The position numbers and the translations under genes are program-made. The notes below the pieces were generated by a model. The model was given only the letters and a program-made list of their open reading frames with translations, was not told the origin of the DNA and searched no databases. Positions 1 through 8,942 of a stretch of 22,513 bases of DNA are shown one piece after another. Within the stretch, counting starts at the first letter, position 1. Every line of letters begins with the position of its first letter. The DNA comes from an uncultured Formosa sp. (GTDB lineage: Bacteria > Bacteroidota > Bacteroidia > Flavobacteriales > Flavobacteriaceae): NCBI GenBank assembly GCA_902516685.1, contig CABXZJ010000014.1, positions 1-22,513 on the forward strand. Reading direction: 5' to 3'.

Positions 1-175
1 AATCCAAGCTTAAGGAATTTACACAATATCTTATTCCAGTTTCAGTTGGACCATCATTAAAAACATGACCTAAATGTCCACCACATGAACTGCAAACAAT
101 TTCAGTACGAACCATACCATGACTTTTGTCAAGTAAATAATCTACATTTCCTTTAATTGAAGCATCAAAACTAGG
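1..175 (-). pseudogene. msrB: C-terminal fragment of peptide-methionine (R)-S-oxide reductase MsrB
   Basis: The minus strand reads as the end of MsrB, the enzyme that reduces methionine-R-sulfoxide in proteins. Visible are PSFDASI, the second zinc-binding CxxC ([12 protein letters not shown]), and the catalytic-cysteine motif [10 protein letters not shown], which nearly reaches the window edge, so only a few C-terminal residues lie outside. Homology stops abruptly at 175: the family has GWPSF, but here the codon before PSF is Asn. The reading frame stays open to about 226 without an ATG and shows no family resemblance there. The N-terminal half, including the first CxxC, is therefore missing. 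The remaining piece keeps the catalytic Cys but could not fold as a normal MsrB. It abuts another 5'-truncated gene in the opposite direction. Identity is sure; whether it is a true pseudogene or an assembly artefact cannot be told from here. Confidence 0.85.
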
Positions 176-205
176 GTTTAAAACTGCTGTTATTGAAAAA
201 GAAAG

Positions 206-697
206 TTTGGGAGTAAGGAATTGGGATTACCAACAATAAATCTAATTTTAACAATAATAATAGTTCAAATTGTTGCGATATTTGGTGCTTATACGTTCTC
301 TAGAATTTCAAATAGAATTGGAAATATCCTGTCTTTAAAGATAACCTTGTTCATATGGGGTTCTGTGTGCTTTATCGCTTTTGCGTTAGACAGAACTCTT
401 CCAAACATTGATTCATATTTTTATTTGATGGGTATAGTTCTCGGATTTGTCTTAGGAGCTACACAGACTTTGACTCGTTCAACATATTCAAAATTATTAC
501 CAGAAACACAAGATCATGCAATTTACTTCAGTTTTTATGATGTTACCGAAAAAATTGCAATTGTTTTGGGGATGTTTCTATTTGGTTTCTTAATATCATT
601 AACAGGCTCTATGCAGTATTCAGTTTTGGCACTTGCAATTTTTTTCTTTTTCGCCTTCATTATATTTTTCAAAGTGAAAAATTTTCATTCACTATAA
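206..697 (+). pseudogene. C-terminal fragment of an MFS transporter (UMF1/Atg22-like)
   Basis: The frame encodes a hydrophobic protein of about 160 residues with roughly five membrane segments. It resembles the C-terminal third to half of UMF1-type major facilitator transporters: FGSKELGLP near the start, a loop with YTFSRISNRIGN, and the conserved RSTYSKLLPE followed by FFSFYDVTEK-like sequence (here YFSFYDVTEKIAIV). Members of this family normally have about 400 or more residues and 12 membrane segments, so over 200 N-terminal residues are absent. Upstream of the recognisable FGSKELG the frame meets a TGA at 194-196, so no full-length protein is possible. A TTG at 221 could in principle start a short product, but this is not the family's natural start. 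The substrate is unknown. The break lies within 30 bases of the break in the opposing msrB fragment. Confidence 0.75.
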
Positions 698-710
698 AAT
701 TATATCGTCT

Positions 711-726
711 TGGCACGGGAATTGTC
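711..726 (+). promoter_or_regulatory. sigma-54-type promoter candidate upstream of lon
   Basis: TGGCACG at 711-717, four bases, then TTG at 722-724 followed by T. This matches the -24/-12 consensus of RpoN promoters (TGGCACG-N4-TTGC) at all positions except the final C, and the GG and GT dinucleotides have the required spacing. Transcription would start near 737, leaving a leader of about 105 bases before lon. RpoN and an enhancer-binding activator are not in this window, and I did not identify an activator site. Confidence 0.5.
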
Positions 727-843
727 AATAGTATTATGATGTAGCAGATGTAAAACACCTTTTAAGGTATAATCGTTACTAATTTTTGTTTTTTAAATCA
801 CCACAAAATATGTCTTTCATGACAATATGACCTACATACTATT

Positions 844-3294
844 ATGAGCAGTTCAAAATATAAATTACTTGACACTTTGTCATTTCATGATTTTGATGAG
901 AATTCAGAACTCATCCCATTGATGACTACAGAAGATGAAGAGATTATAAAAAAAGAATCCCTTCCAGAATCACTTCCTATTTTATCTTTAAGAAATACTG
1001 TATTATTTCCTGGAGTTGTAATTCCAATAACAGCCAGTAGAGATAAATCTATCAAACTTATCAATGATGCCAACAAAGGGCTCAAAGTGATTGGAGTAGT
1101 TTCACAAATAGACGGTAATGTAGAAAATCCAACTTTTAAAGATATACACAGAATTGGGACGATTGCACGTATTTTAAAAGTTTTAAAAATGCCCGATGGT
1201 AATATTACTGTAATTATTCAGGGAAAAAAACGTTTTGAAATTCAAAATTTGGTTTCTGAATTTCCTTACATGACTGCTAAGATTAAAGATGTAAAGGAAG
1301 TTGTTCCAAACTACAACAATGTAGAATTTAAAGCAGTAATTGAATCTATCAAAGATTTGTCATTAGAAATTATTAAGCAAAGTCCAAACATTCCAAGTGA
1401 AGCTTCTTTCGCCATAAAAAATATCGAAAGTAATTCTTTCTTGGTAAATTTTGTTTCATCAAACATGAATATCTCTGTGAGTGAAAAACAAAAAATTCTA
1501 GAGATAAATAACTTACATGAGCGGGCACTTTTAACATTAAAACACATGAATGTTGAGCTTCAACGCCTAGAGCTTAAAAATGATATCCAATCCAAGGTTC
1601 AAAATGACATGAACCAGCAGCAACGCGAGTATTTTCTTCATCAACAAATGAAAACTATTCAAGAAGAATTAGGTGGAATTAGCTATGATGAAGAAATTGG
1701 CGAAATGAAAAAAAGGGCTGATGTTAAACCCTGGGACGATACCACCAAGATACATTTTGATAAAGAAATTGGTAAATTACAGCGGATGAACCCACAAGTT
1801 GCGGAATACTCTGTACAACGCAACTATCTTGACTTATTACTTGATCTGCCTTGGAATAAATTTAGTAAGGATAAATTAGATTTAAATCGTGCAAAGCGTA
1901 TTTTAGATAGAGATCATTTTGGTCTTGATGAGGTTAAAAAGCGGATTATCGAATATTTAGCTGTTTTGAAAATTCGAAATGATATGAAATCACCTATTTT
2001 GTGTTTACATGGCCCTCCAGGTGTTGGTAAGACTTCTTTAGGGAAATCAATTGCAGAAGCGTTGGGTAGAGAATACGTTCGCATTTCACTTGGTGGTTTG
2101 CGTGATGAGGCAGAAATTAGAGGCCATAGAAAAACTTATATTGGAGCTATGCCTGGAAGAATTTTACAAAGTTTAAAGAAGGCAGGAACTTCAAATCCTG
2201 TATTTGTTTTAGATGAAATTGATAAGTTGTCATATTCAAATCAAGGTGATCCATCTTCTGCGATGCTTGAAGTTTTAGATCCTGAGCAAAATTCAGAATT
2301 TTACGATAACTTTCTAGAAATAGGTTACGATTTATCTAAAGTCATGTTTGTTGCAACTTCAAATAATATAAATTCTATTCAACCCGCTTTACTAGATCGA
2401 ATGGAAATTATTAATGTTAATGGATATACTACTGAGGAAAAAATTCAAATTGGAAAAAAATATTTATTACCAAAACAATTAAAAGAACACGGCTTAAGTT
2501 CAAAGGATCTCAAAATAAGTAATCAGCAATTAGAAACAATTATTGAAGGTTACACAAGAGAATCAGGTGTTAGGGGACTTGAAAAGCAAATTGCCAAAGT
2601 AGTTCGTTGTGTTGCAAAAAATATTGCAATGGAATCTAAATATGATGTAAAAGTTTTAAATGATAGTATTATAGAAGTTTTAGGAACCCCAAAACTCGAA
2701 CGCAACAGATATGAGAATAATAACATTGCAGGTGTTGTTACTGGTCTTGCCTGGACACCTGTTGGGGGCGATATTTTATTTATTGAGTCAATATTATCTA
2801 AAGGAAAAGGAACTTTAAATATTACCGGTAATCTTGGTAAAGTAATGAAGGAATCAGCAACAATTGCCATGGAATATATAAAGGCAAATTCAGATAATTT
2901 TGGAATTGAGAATCATATTTTTAAAAATTATAACTTTCACATTCATGTGCCCGAAGGTGCAACCCCAAAAGATGGTCCTAGTGCAGGGATCACTATGTTA
3001 ACCTCACTAGTTTCTTTAATAACTCAACGGAAAGTTAAAAAATCTATTGCAATGACAGGTGAAATCACTTTGAGAGGAAAAGTCTTACCTGTTGGAGGTA
3101 TAAAAGAAAAAATATTAGCAGCAAAAAGAGCTAAGATTAAAGAAATTGTTTTGTCTGTGATAAACAAGCGTGATATAGATGAGATTAACCCACAGTATTT
3201 GAAAGGTTTAAAATTTCATTATGTTTCTGACATGTCTGATGTTATCAATACAGCTTTAACTAATTATAAAGTTCCCAATGCAAAAGCTTTGTAA
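844..3294 (+). CDS. lon: ATP-dependent protease Lon (endopeptidase La)
   Basis: Lon is a cytoplasmic AAA+ serine protease that unfolds and degrades damaged and some regulatory proteins. The 816 residues give all parts of a LonA-type enzyme. There is an N-terminal substrate-binding domain (about residues 43-240, beginning LPILSLRNTVLFPG), then a helical linker. The AAA+ module has Walker A GPPGVGKT at 390-397 and Walker B FVLDEIDK. The C-terminal protease domain has the catalytic dyad Ser713 (in PKDGPSAG) and Lys756 (in GGIKEK), 43 residues apart as in the E. coli enzyme. The ATG at 844 has no Shine-Dalgarno sequence, as is normal in this phylum. It is preceded by a sigma-54-like site and followed after 75 bases by porQ. 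No anomalies seen; the length is typical for Bacteroidota. Confidence 0.98.
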   Translation: MSSSKYKLLDTLSFHDFDENSELIPLMTTEDEEIIKKESLPESLPILSLRNTVLFPGVVIPITASRDKSIKLINDANKGLKVIGVVSQIDGNVENPTFKDIHRIGTIARILKVLKMPDGNITVIIQGKKRFEIQNLVSEFPYMTAKIKDVKEVVPNYNNVEFKAVIESIKDLSLEIIKQSPNIPSEASFAIKNIESNSFLVNFVSSNMNISVSEKQKILEINNLHERALLTLKHMNVELQRLELKNDIQSKVQNDMNQQQREYFLHQQMKTIQEELGGISYDEEIGEMKKRADVKPWDDTTKIHFDKEIGKLQRMNPQVAEYSVQRNYLDLLLDLPWNKFSKDKLDLNRAKRILDRDHFGLDEVKKRIIEYLAVLKIRNDMKSPILCLHGPPGVGKTSLGKSIAEALGREYVRISLGGLRDEAEIRGHRKTYIGAMPGRILQSLKKAGTSNPVFVLDEIDKLSYSNQGDPSSAMLEVLDPEQNSEFYDNFLEIGYDLSKVMFVATSNNINSIQPALLDRMEIINVNGYTTEEKIQIGKKYLLPKQLKEHGLSSKDLKISNQQLETIIEGYTRESGVRGLEKQIAKVVRCVAKNIAMESKYDVKVLNDSIIEVLGTPKLERNRYENNNIAGVVTGLAWTPVGGDILFIESILSKGKGTLNITGNLGKVMKESATIAMEYIKANSDNFGIENHIFKNYNFHIHVPEGATPKDGPSAGITMLTSLVSLITQRKVKKSIAMTGEITLRGKVLPVGGIKEKILAAKRAKIKEIVLSVINKRDIDEINPQYLKGLKFHYVSDMSDVINTALTNYKVPNAKAL

Positions 3295-3369
3295 TTAATT
3301 TATCCAATTCATTAAAATAAAATATACAAAAATCCGTTTTGTTACAGAATTAGTTATTTTTGATGAGTA

Positions 3370-4392
3370 ATGAAATTTTCCTTAGCTTTTTTTTTTACTT
3401 TAATAACTCCCATTCCAGTTTTTTCCCAGTTGGGAGGAAATTCAACCTATCAATTCCTGAATTTAATATCTTCCCCTAGACAAGCTGCACTTGGTGGTAA
3501 AGTTATAACAAATGTTGATTATGATGTAACACAGGGAATTTATAACCCTGCTACAATCAATATTGAGATGGATAATCAATTAGCTTTAAATTATTCTAAC
3601 TATTTAGGAGACATTAGTTATGGCACAGCAGCTTATGCTTACACTTTAGATCGTAGAGTGCAAACTTTTCATGCTGGAATCACATACATTAATTATGGAG
3701 CTTTTGATGGATATGATGAAAATGGAAATAGCACAGGCAGTTTTACTGGAAAAGAAACTGCACTTTCTTTTGGATATGCATTTCAAATTGGATTCACTGA
3801 TTTTTATGCTGGTGCTAGTATTAAATTAATTTCCTCAAAACTTGAGCAATATAGTTCCTTTGGAGGCGCTTTAGATTTAGGTCTAATATATATTGATGAT
3901 TACCTTGAATTTAATGCTGCAATTGTTTTAAGAAATATTGGAACTCAATTCACAACATACGCTGGATTAAATGAACCTTTACCTTTTGAAATTGACTTTG
4001 GATTAAGTCAAAAACTCCAATTTGTTCCAATTCGTTGGCATTTAACTTTTGAAAACTTACAAAAATGGCCTATTGCTGTTCCAAATCCTTCACGGGCTTC
4101 TTCAGATCTTGAAGGAAATATCAGTGAGGAAGAAGTAGGGTTTTTATCAAATATAGCAAGACACACTATTGTAGGTTTAGAATTATTTCCTGATCGAGGA
4201 TTTAATATCCGATTGGGATATAGTTTTAGACGTTCAGAAGAATTAAGAATTTTAGAACAACGAAATTTTTCAGGTCTTTCTTTTGGAATTGGCTTGAAGT
4301 TTAATAAATTACGAATTAGTTACACTCATGCAAGATATTCATCAGCATCGAATACTAGTTTTTTAGGTGTTCAAATTAGTTTATACAAGTGA
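3370..4392 (+). CDS. porQ: type IX secretion system protein PorQ
   Basis: PorQ is an outer-membrane beta-barrel related to PorV and needed for type IX secretion, where it works with PorZ at the cell surface attachment complex. The 340-residue protein has a cleavable signal peptide (about residues 1-19, cut before QLGG). The mature N-terminus has the family pattern STYQFLNLISSPRQAALGG. Alternating hydrophobic strands follow to the end, closing with an amphipathic strand (TSFLGVQISLYK) suited to outer-membrane insertion. Its stop overlaps the start of cmk. A TAnnTTTG-type box (3355-3362) lies only 7 bases before the ATG, but I see no -33 element at the right distance. The assignment rests on pattern recognition of the N-terminal region and the lon-porQ-cmk neighbourhood, which I recall from flavobacteria. 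Confidence 0.85.
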   Translation: MKFSLAFFFTLITPIPVFSQLGGNSTYQFLNLISSPRQAALGGKVITNVDYDVTQGIYNPATINIEMDNQLALNYSNYLGDISYGTAAYAYTLDRRVQTFHAGITYINYGAFDGYDENGNSTGSFTGKETALSFGYAFQIGFTDFYAGASIKLISSKLEQYSSFGGALDLGLIYIDDYLEFNAAIVLRNIGTQFTTYAGLNEPLPFEIDFGLSQKLQFVPIRWHLTFENLQKWPIAVPNPSRASSDLEGNISEEEVGFLSNIARHTIVGLELFPDRGFNIRLGYSFRRSEELRILEQRNFSGLSFGIGLKFNKLRISYTHARYSSASNTSFLGVQISLYK

Positions 4393-5072
4393 AAAAAATT
4401 ATAATTGCTATTGATGGTCATTCATCTACTGGAAAGAGTACTTTAGCTAAAGAATTAGCTAAAGCCTTGGGGTATATTTATGTTGATTCTGGATCAATGT
4501 ATAGAGCAATTACATTAAACGGAATCAAAAAGGGATTTACCGCTAATAATAAGTTTAATCATTTAGATTTCATTAAAAGTATTGATGATATTAAACTTGA
4601 TTTTAAAGTTGGGCTTGACGGATCAACCAGCTTGTTTTTAAACAATATGAAATTGACGTCAGAAATTCGTAGTATGGAAGTTTCAAACATTGTAAGCAAA
4701 GTAGCTGCAATTCCTGAAATACGTAAATTTCTTGTAAAGAAACAAAGATATATTGGAGTTAACAAAGGTATAGTAATGGATGGTCGTGATATTGGTACTG
4801 TTGTATTTCCAAAAGCAGAATTAAAAATTTTTATGACTGCTTCGCCCAAAACTAGGGCTTACAGAAGGTTAAGTGAACTTTCCAAAGTAAATTTATCTGT
4901 AAGTTTTGGTGATGTATATGAAAATATAAACTCAAGGGATTACAATGATTCAAATCGAAAAGAATCTCCGCTAATGATGGCTTCAGATGCAAAAAAAATA
5001 GATAACACAAATTTAAGTGAATCAGAACAATTTGAGTTAGTTATGTCTTGGGTTAAAAAAATTGTTAATTAA
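4389..5072 (+). CDS. cmk: (d)CMP kinase
   Basis: Cytidylate kinase phosphorylates CMP and dCMP with ATP in pyrimidine salvage and supply. It starts at GTG 4389, overlapping the TGA of porQ by four bases (GTGA), which suggests translational coupling. The first residues MKKIIIAIDG fit the family start exactly. The P-loop GHSSTGKST spans residues 10-18 (Lys16). The nucleotide-binding DSGSMYRAIT, the DGRDIGTVVFP segment, the lid (TASPKTRAYRR) and the C-terminal RDYNDSNRKESPL with DTTNLS-like DNTNLSESE are all in place. At 227 residues it has normal length. A 192-base gap separates it from rpsA; cmk-rpsA proximity is common across bacteria. Confidence 0.96.
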   Translation: MKKIIIAIDGHSSTGKSTLAKELAKALGYIYVDSGSMYRAITLNGIKKGFTANNKFNHLDFIKSIDDIKLDFKVGLDGSTSLFLNNMKLTSEIRSMEVSNIVSKVAAIPEIRKFLVKKQRYIGVNKGIVMDGRDIGTVVFPKAELKIFMTASPKTRAYRRLSELSKVNLSVSFGDVYENINSRDYNDSNRKESPLMMASDAKKIDNTNLSESEQFELVMSWVKKIVN

Positions 5073-5099
5073 AATAAATGATTGCTGTGTAAGTTTAAC

Positions 5100-5242
5100 A
5101 TAACAAATCTCAAATATAAAATTTGTTCAATTAATGGAATAGTTGTATAATTGCAATCTTCTTAGCAAAATTGTTAGAGAGAAGAGAAAAAAAAATTAAC
5201 ACTCTTATTTGTTATGCTTTAAATCTAACATCAAGAACAAAT
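5100..5242. repeat. four complementary arms in the rpsA leader
   Basis: The segment between cmk and rpsA contains AACAAAT at 5102-5108, ATTTGTT at 5121-5127, ATTTGTT at 5207-5213 and AACAAAT at 5236-5242. Adjacent arms can form two 7-bp hairpins (loops of 12 and 22 bases). Alternatively, the outer pairings extend: 5100-5108 pairs perfectly with 5207-5215 (9 bp) and 5121-5128 with 5235-5242 (8 bp). The last arm ends 22 bases before the rpsA start. Function is inferred only; the sequence is AT-rich, so chance is a real alternative. Confidence 0.4.
5122..5153 (+). promoter_or_regulatory. candidate Bacteroidota promoter for rpsA
   Basis: TTTG at 5122-5125 is followed after 20 bases by TATAATTG at 5146-5153, which differs at one position from the flavobacterial -33/-7 pattern TTTG-N(17-23)-TAnnTTTG. 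The start point would be near 5160, giving rpsA a leader of about 105 bases that contains only the downstream hairpin arms. Confidence 0.4.
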
Positions 5243-5264
5243 AGGATACAAATTTTAATCAGCA

Positions 5265-7121
5265 ATGGTTGAAAACAAAAAAACCCAAAAAAAGGACTCC
5301 AAACAAGAAATTTCAACAGTTGAATCAACTCAAGATAACTCATCAGTTGAGCCCCCAACATTAGACAATAAAATTAGTTCTGACCAGTTTTTAAAAGATT
5401 TTAATTGGCATAACTATGAAGAGGGTATTGACCCTGTAGCTGATGACAAATTGGATGAATTTGAAAAGCTTGTAGCTGATAATTTTGTTGATACATTAGA
5501 TGACCAAGTTGTAGATGGTATAGTCATTCACATGACAGATAGAGACGTTATTATTGATATCAATGCTAAATCAGAAGGAGTAATTTCCTTAAATGAATTT
5601 CGTTACAATCCTAATTTAGCAGTTGGAGATAAGGTTGAGGTATTAATTGATGTTAGAGAAGATTCAACAGGTCAATTAATTCTATCACACCGTAAAGCTC
5701 GTGTAATAAAAGCATGGGATCGTGTTATTAGTGCTAATGAAACTGGTGAAATTGTAAATGGCTTTATAAAGTGTAGAACCAAGGGGGGAATGATAGTAGA
5801 TGTTTTTGGTATTGAAGCGTTTTTACCTGGCTCTCAAATTGATGTTAAACCAATCAGAGACTATGATCAATATGTAAACAAAACAATGGAGTTTAAGGTT
5901 GTTAAAATCAATCATGAATTTAAAAATGTTGTTGTATCACACAAGGCTCTAATTGAAGCTGATATTGAGATACAGAAAAAAGAAATTATTAGTCAACTTG
6001 AGAAAGGACAGGTACTTGAGGGTATTGTTAAAAATATAACATCCTACGGGGTTTTTATGGATCTAGGTGGTGTTGACGGACTTGTTCACATAACTGATCT
6101 TTCATGGTCAAGAATAAACCACCCTAGTGAAATTGTTGAATTAGACGAAAAGTTAAATGTTGTTATTTTAGATTTTGATGAAGATAAATCAAGAATTCAA
6201 CTAGGTTTAAAACAATTAAGTAAGCATCCATGGGACGCACTTGGTGAAGGGGTTAAAGTTGGTGATGAAGTTGAAGGAAAAGTAGTTGTTATAGCCGATT
6301 ACGGTGCTTTTGTTGAAGTAGCTGACGGAGTTGAAGGACTAATCCACGTGTCCGAAATGTCTTGGTCTACTCATTTAAGATCTGCTCAAGATTTTGTTAA
6401 TGTTGGTGATTTTGTTAAAGCCCAAATTCTTACCCTTGACAAGGAAGATCGCAAGATGTCCTTGGGTATAAAACAGCTTAGTCCGGATCCTTGGACTGAT
6501 ATTACTTCTAAATTTCCTGTTGGTCAGCGACATACAGGTATTGTTAGAAACTTTACAAACTTTGGTGTTTTTGTTGAAATGGAGGAAGGTATAGATGGTC
6601 TAATTTATATTTCTGATCTATCTTGGACTAAGAAAATTAAGCATCCAAGTGAATTTTGCACTGTGGGTGATAAATTAGATGTTATTGTTCTAGAATTAGA
6701 TGTAGACGGTAGAAAATTAAGTTTAGGTCATAAGCAAACAAAAGATAACCCATGGGATAAATACGAAAAAGAATTTGCTTTAAACACAAAACACACCGCT
6801 TCAGTTTTAGAAATTGTTGATAAAGGTGCAACAGTTATGTTTAACGATGATATAGTAGCATTTATACCAACTAGACACTTAGAGAAAGAGGATGGCTCAA
6901 AACTCAAAAAAGGTGAGGAGAGCGACTTCGTTATAATTGAATTTAGTAAAGAATTTAAGCGTGTTGTAGCATCGCATACAGCTGTTTTTAAAGATCAAGA
7001 AGTTAAGAATGTTAAAGCAGCTTCAAAAAAAGCAGCCAAAACTGCTCCAGAGTCAAAAACAACTATTGGAGACGCAAATGAAGCTTTACAAGCGTTAAAA
7101 GATAAAATGGATTCTAACTAA
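5265..7121 (+). CDS. rpsA: 30S ribosomal protein S1
   Basis: S1 binds mRNA and helps load it on the 30S subunit, which matters in a lineage whose mRNAs lack Shine-Dalgarno sequences. The 618-residue protein has an acidic, charged N-terminal extension (1-75), then six S1/OB-type repeats at about 79-144, 158-230, 246-318, 331-405, 418-491 and 505-575. Repeats 3 to 5 are the most canonical (for example SYGVFMDLGGVDGLVHITDLSW and DYGAFVEVADGVEGLIHVSEMSW-like blocks). The sixth is diverged, as in other Bacteroidota. A Lys/Ala-rich tail ends the protein. It is transcribed alone: the leader lies upstream and a strong terminator follows 28 bases after the stop. Confidence 0.96.
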   Translation: MVENKKTQKKDSKQEISTVESTQDNSSVEPPTLDNKISSDQFLKDFNWHNYEEGIDPVADDKLDEFEKLVADNFVDTLDDQVVDGIVIHMTDRDVIIDINAKSEGVISLNEFRYNPNLAVGDKVEVLIDVREDSTGQLILSHRKARVIKAWDRVISANETGEIVNGFIKCRTKGGMIVDVFGIEAFLPGSQIDVKPIRDYDQYVNKTMEFKVVKINHEFKNVVVSHKALIEADIEIQKKEIISQLEKGQVLEGIVKNITSYGVFMDLGGVDGLVHITDLSWSRINHPSEIVELDEKLNVVILDFDEDKSRIQLGLKQLSKHPWDALGEGVKVGDEVEGKVVVIADYGAFVEVADGVEGLIHVSEMSWSTHLRSAQDFVNVGDFVKAQILTLDKEDRKMSLGIKQLSPDPWTDITSKFPVGQRHTGIVRNFTNFGVFVEMEEGIDGLIYISDLSWTKKIKHPSEFCTVGDKLDVIVLELDVDGRKLSLGHKQTKDNPWDKYEKEFALNTKHTASVLEIVDKGATVMFNDDIVAFIPTRHLEKEDGSKLKKGEESDFVIIEFSKEFKRVVASHTAVFKDQEVKNVKAASKKAAKTAPESKTTIGDANEALQALKDKMDSN

Positions 7122-7149
7122 AAATAATTTTAGCAATCATTAAATTAAG

Positions 7150-7177
7150 ACCTTTCGTTATCACGAAGGGTTTTTTT
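7150..7177 (+). terminator. Rho-independent terminator after rpsA
   Basis: ACCTTTCGT (7150-7158) and ACGAAGGGT (7163-7171) form a 9-bp stem with one G-U pair and a four-base loop, followed by a run of seven T. It sits 28 bases after the rpsA stop codon and closes that transcript. Confidence 0.88.
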
Positions 7178-7260
7178 AAACAAGGACTCTCATTTTTTTA
7201 AATAATTAACTTTTTTTTTTAATTATAAGAAATTTAGTTAGTTAAATTTATAGAGTTTAA

Positions 7261-7268
7261 TAAATTTG
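7261..7268 (+). promoter_or_regulatory. -7 promoter box before gapN
   Basis: TAAATTTG matches the flavobacterial -7 consensus TAnnTTTG exactly. It ends six bases before the ATG of gapN, so transcription would start at about the start codon, giving a leaderless or nearly leaderless mRNA. No clear -33 TTG is seen, so confidence is limited. Confidence 0.35.
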
Positions 7269-7274
7269 AATATT

Positions 7275-8861
7275 ATGAAATTTAATCCAATTCCCGATAA
7301 TTTTAAGATTAAACACATTATAAATCACAATACTTATCTTATTAATGGAGAATTAAAACATTGGAATGGTGCTACTTCAAAAGTTTATTCAACTATTTCA
7401 TCATCAGTTGATAATTCACCAACATTGCTTGGTTCCATTCCACTTCTAGAAAAGGATCAAGCTATGGAAGCATTAGATGCTGCTTCTGCCGCATATGATA
7501 ATGGAAAGGGTGAATGGCCCACTATGAAAGTTATTGATCGAATTTCTTGCATGGAAAAATTTGTTTCGCAAATGAAAACAAAACGTGATGAAGTTGTTAA
7601 ATATCTTATGTGGGAAATTGGAAAAAATTTACAGGATTCCCAAAAAGAATTCGACAGAACTGTAGATTATATTTACGATACTATTGATGATTATAAACAA
7701 CTAGATCGTAACGCTGCTAAATTTCACAAGCATTCAGGTGTTTATGCTCACATAAGAAGAGGACCTCTTGGTGTTGTATTATGTTTGGGACCATACAATT
7801 ACCCTTTAAATGAAACTTTTGCTCTTCTAATTCCTGCTTTAATAATGGGTAATGCCACAATATTCAAGCCCGCAAAACTTGGAGTTTTACTATTAACTCC
7901 TTTGATGGAAGCTTTTCAAAATAGCTTCCCAAGTGGTGTTGTTAATATTTTGTTTGGTCGTGGAAGAACACTAGCATCTCCAATAATGGAAACTGGTAAA
8001 ATTGATGTTTTAGCACTTATTGGACATAGTAATTCTGCTAATGCTTTACAAAATACACACCCCAAAAAAAATAGACTTCGAATTGTTTTAGGTCTTGAAG
8101 CCAAAAACCCTGCAATTGTTTTACCAGATGCTGACATAAATTTAGCAGTTAAGGAATGTATTGCCGGTACACTATCTTTTAATGGCCAGCGTTGTACTGC
8201 ACTTAAAATATTATACATCCATGAAAATATTTTTGATGAATTTAAAACGAAGTTTTGCAATCAGGTTGATAATCTAAAATTTGGAAATCCTTGGGATGAT
8301 GATGTAATGTTAACTCCTTTACCAGAGGTAGATAAACCCGCCTACATACAAAATTTAATTGATGATGCTAAATCTAAAGGTGCAAGTATTTTAAACTCAA
8401 AAGGAGGTAAAAGAACACATAATTATATTTATCCTTCAGTACTTTACCCTATTGATAAAACAATGAACGTTTACCATGAAGAACAATTTGGACCTGTAAT
8501 TCCTATTATGACGTTCAATGATATTCAAAAGCCATTGGATGATATGGCTGAATCAAGCTACGGACAGCAAGTTAGTGTATTCGGGAGAGATACTAAAGCG
8601 TTAGCTCCTCTTATTGATGTGCTAGTGAATTTAGTCTGTCGTGTTAATCTTAATAGCTCTTGTCAAAGAGGCCCAGACGTTTTTCCATTCACTGGCCGAA
8701 AAGATTCTGCTTTTAGTACACTAAGTGTTAGAGATGCTCTACGTTCATTCTCAATCAGAACATTTGTAGCAGCTAAAGATAATTCAGACAATAACAATAT
8801 AATAAAAGAAATGTTGGCTGAAAAACAATCAAATTTTATTAGCACTGACTATCTTCTGTGA
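7275..8861 (+). CDS. gapN: NADP-dependent non-phosphorylating glyceraldehyde-3-phosphate dehydrogenase
   Basis: This aldehyde-dehydrogenase superfamily enzyme oxidises glyceraldehyde-3-phosphate directly to 3-phosphoglycerate with NADP+, bypassing ATP formation and supplying NADPH. I use ATG 7275 (528 residues) rather than a TTG nine bases upstream, which lies inside a promoter-like box. Visible are the Rossmann segment [12 protein letters not shown], the general-base Glu275 in [16 protein letters not shown], and the nucleophile Cys307 in [10 protein letters not shown]. The [10 protein letters not shown] strand and the GapN-characteristic C-terminal [18 protein letters not shown] follow. It could act on another aldehyde, but the CQRGPD block favours GapN over generic aldehyde dehydrogenases. 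It stands alone between the rpsA terminator and the pyrR promoter region. Its product, 3-phosphoglycerate, is the precursor used by the serA/serC genes found later in the window. Confidence 0.88.
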   Translation: MKFNPIPDNFKIKHIINHNTYLINGELKHWNGATSKVYSTISSSVDNSPTLLGSIPLLEKDQAMEALDAASAAYDNGKGEWPTMKVIDRISCMEKFVSQMKTKRDEVVKYLMWEIGKNLQDSQKEFDRTVDYIYDTIDDYKQLDRNAAKFHKHSGVYAHIRRGPLGVVLCLGPYNYPLNETFALLIPALIMGNATIFKPAKLGVLLLTPLMEAFQNSFPSGVVNILFGRGRTLASPIMETGKIDVLALIGHSNSANALQNTHPKKNRLRIVLGLEAKNPAIVLPDADINLAVKECIAGTLSFNGQRCTALKILYIHENIFDEFKTKFCNQVDNLKFGNPWDDDVMLTPLPEVDKPAYIQNLIDDAKSKGASILNSKGGKRTHNYIYPSVLYPIDKTMNVYHEEQFGPVIPIMTFNDIQKPLDDMAESSYGQQVSVFGRDTKALAPLIDVLVNLVCRVNLNSSCQRGPDVFPFTGRKDSAFSTLSVRDALRSFSIRTFVAAKDNSDNNNIIKEMLAEKQSNFISTDYLL

Positions 8862-8934
8862 AAATTAATAAATTATTGATTATTATTTTAATAGATGTAA
8901 TCTGTTAATAAGTTTTTATTTAATATTTTTCCGT

Positions 8935-8942
8935 TATATTTG
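8935..8942 (+). promoter_or_regulatory. -7 promoter box before pyrR
   Basis: TATATTTG fits TAnnTTTG and is followed by C, as is common in flavobacteria. It ends 24 bases before the ATG of pyrR, implying a short leader of about 18 bases. That leaves no room for a Bacillus-type PyrR attenuator. No convincing -33 TTG is seen. Confidence 0.45.

Noticed and set aside
7266..7274. TTG start for gapN
   Set aside because: It overlaps the TAAATTTG box and lies only nine bases before a good ATG.
8862..8934. AT-rich stretch between gapN and pyrR as a structured pyr leader
   Set aside because: It lies upstream of the predicted pyrR transcription start and shows no GC-bearing stem, so a PyrR attenuator is not supported.
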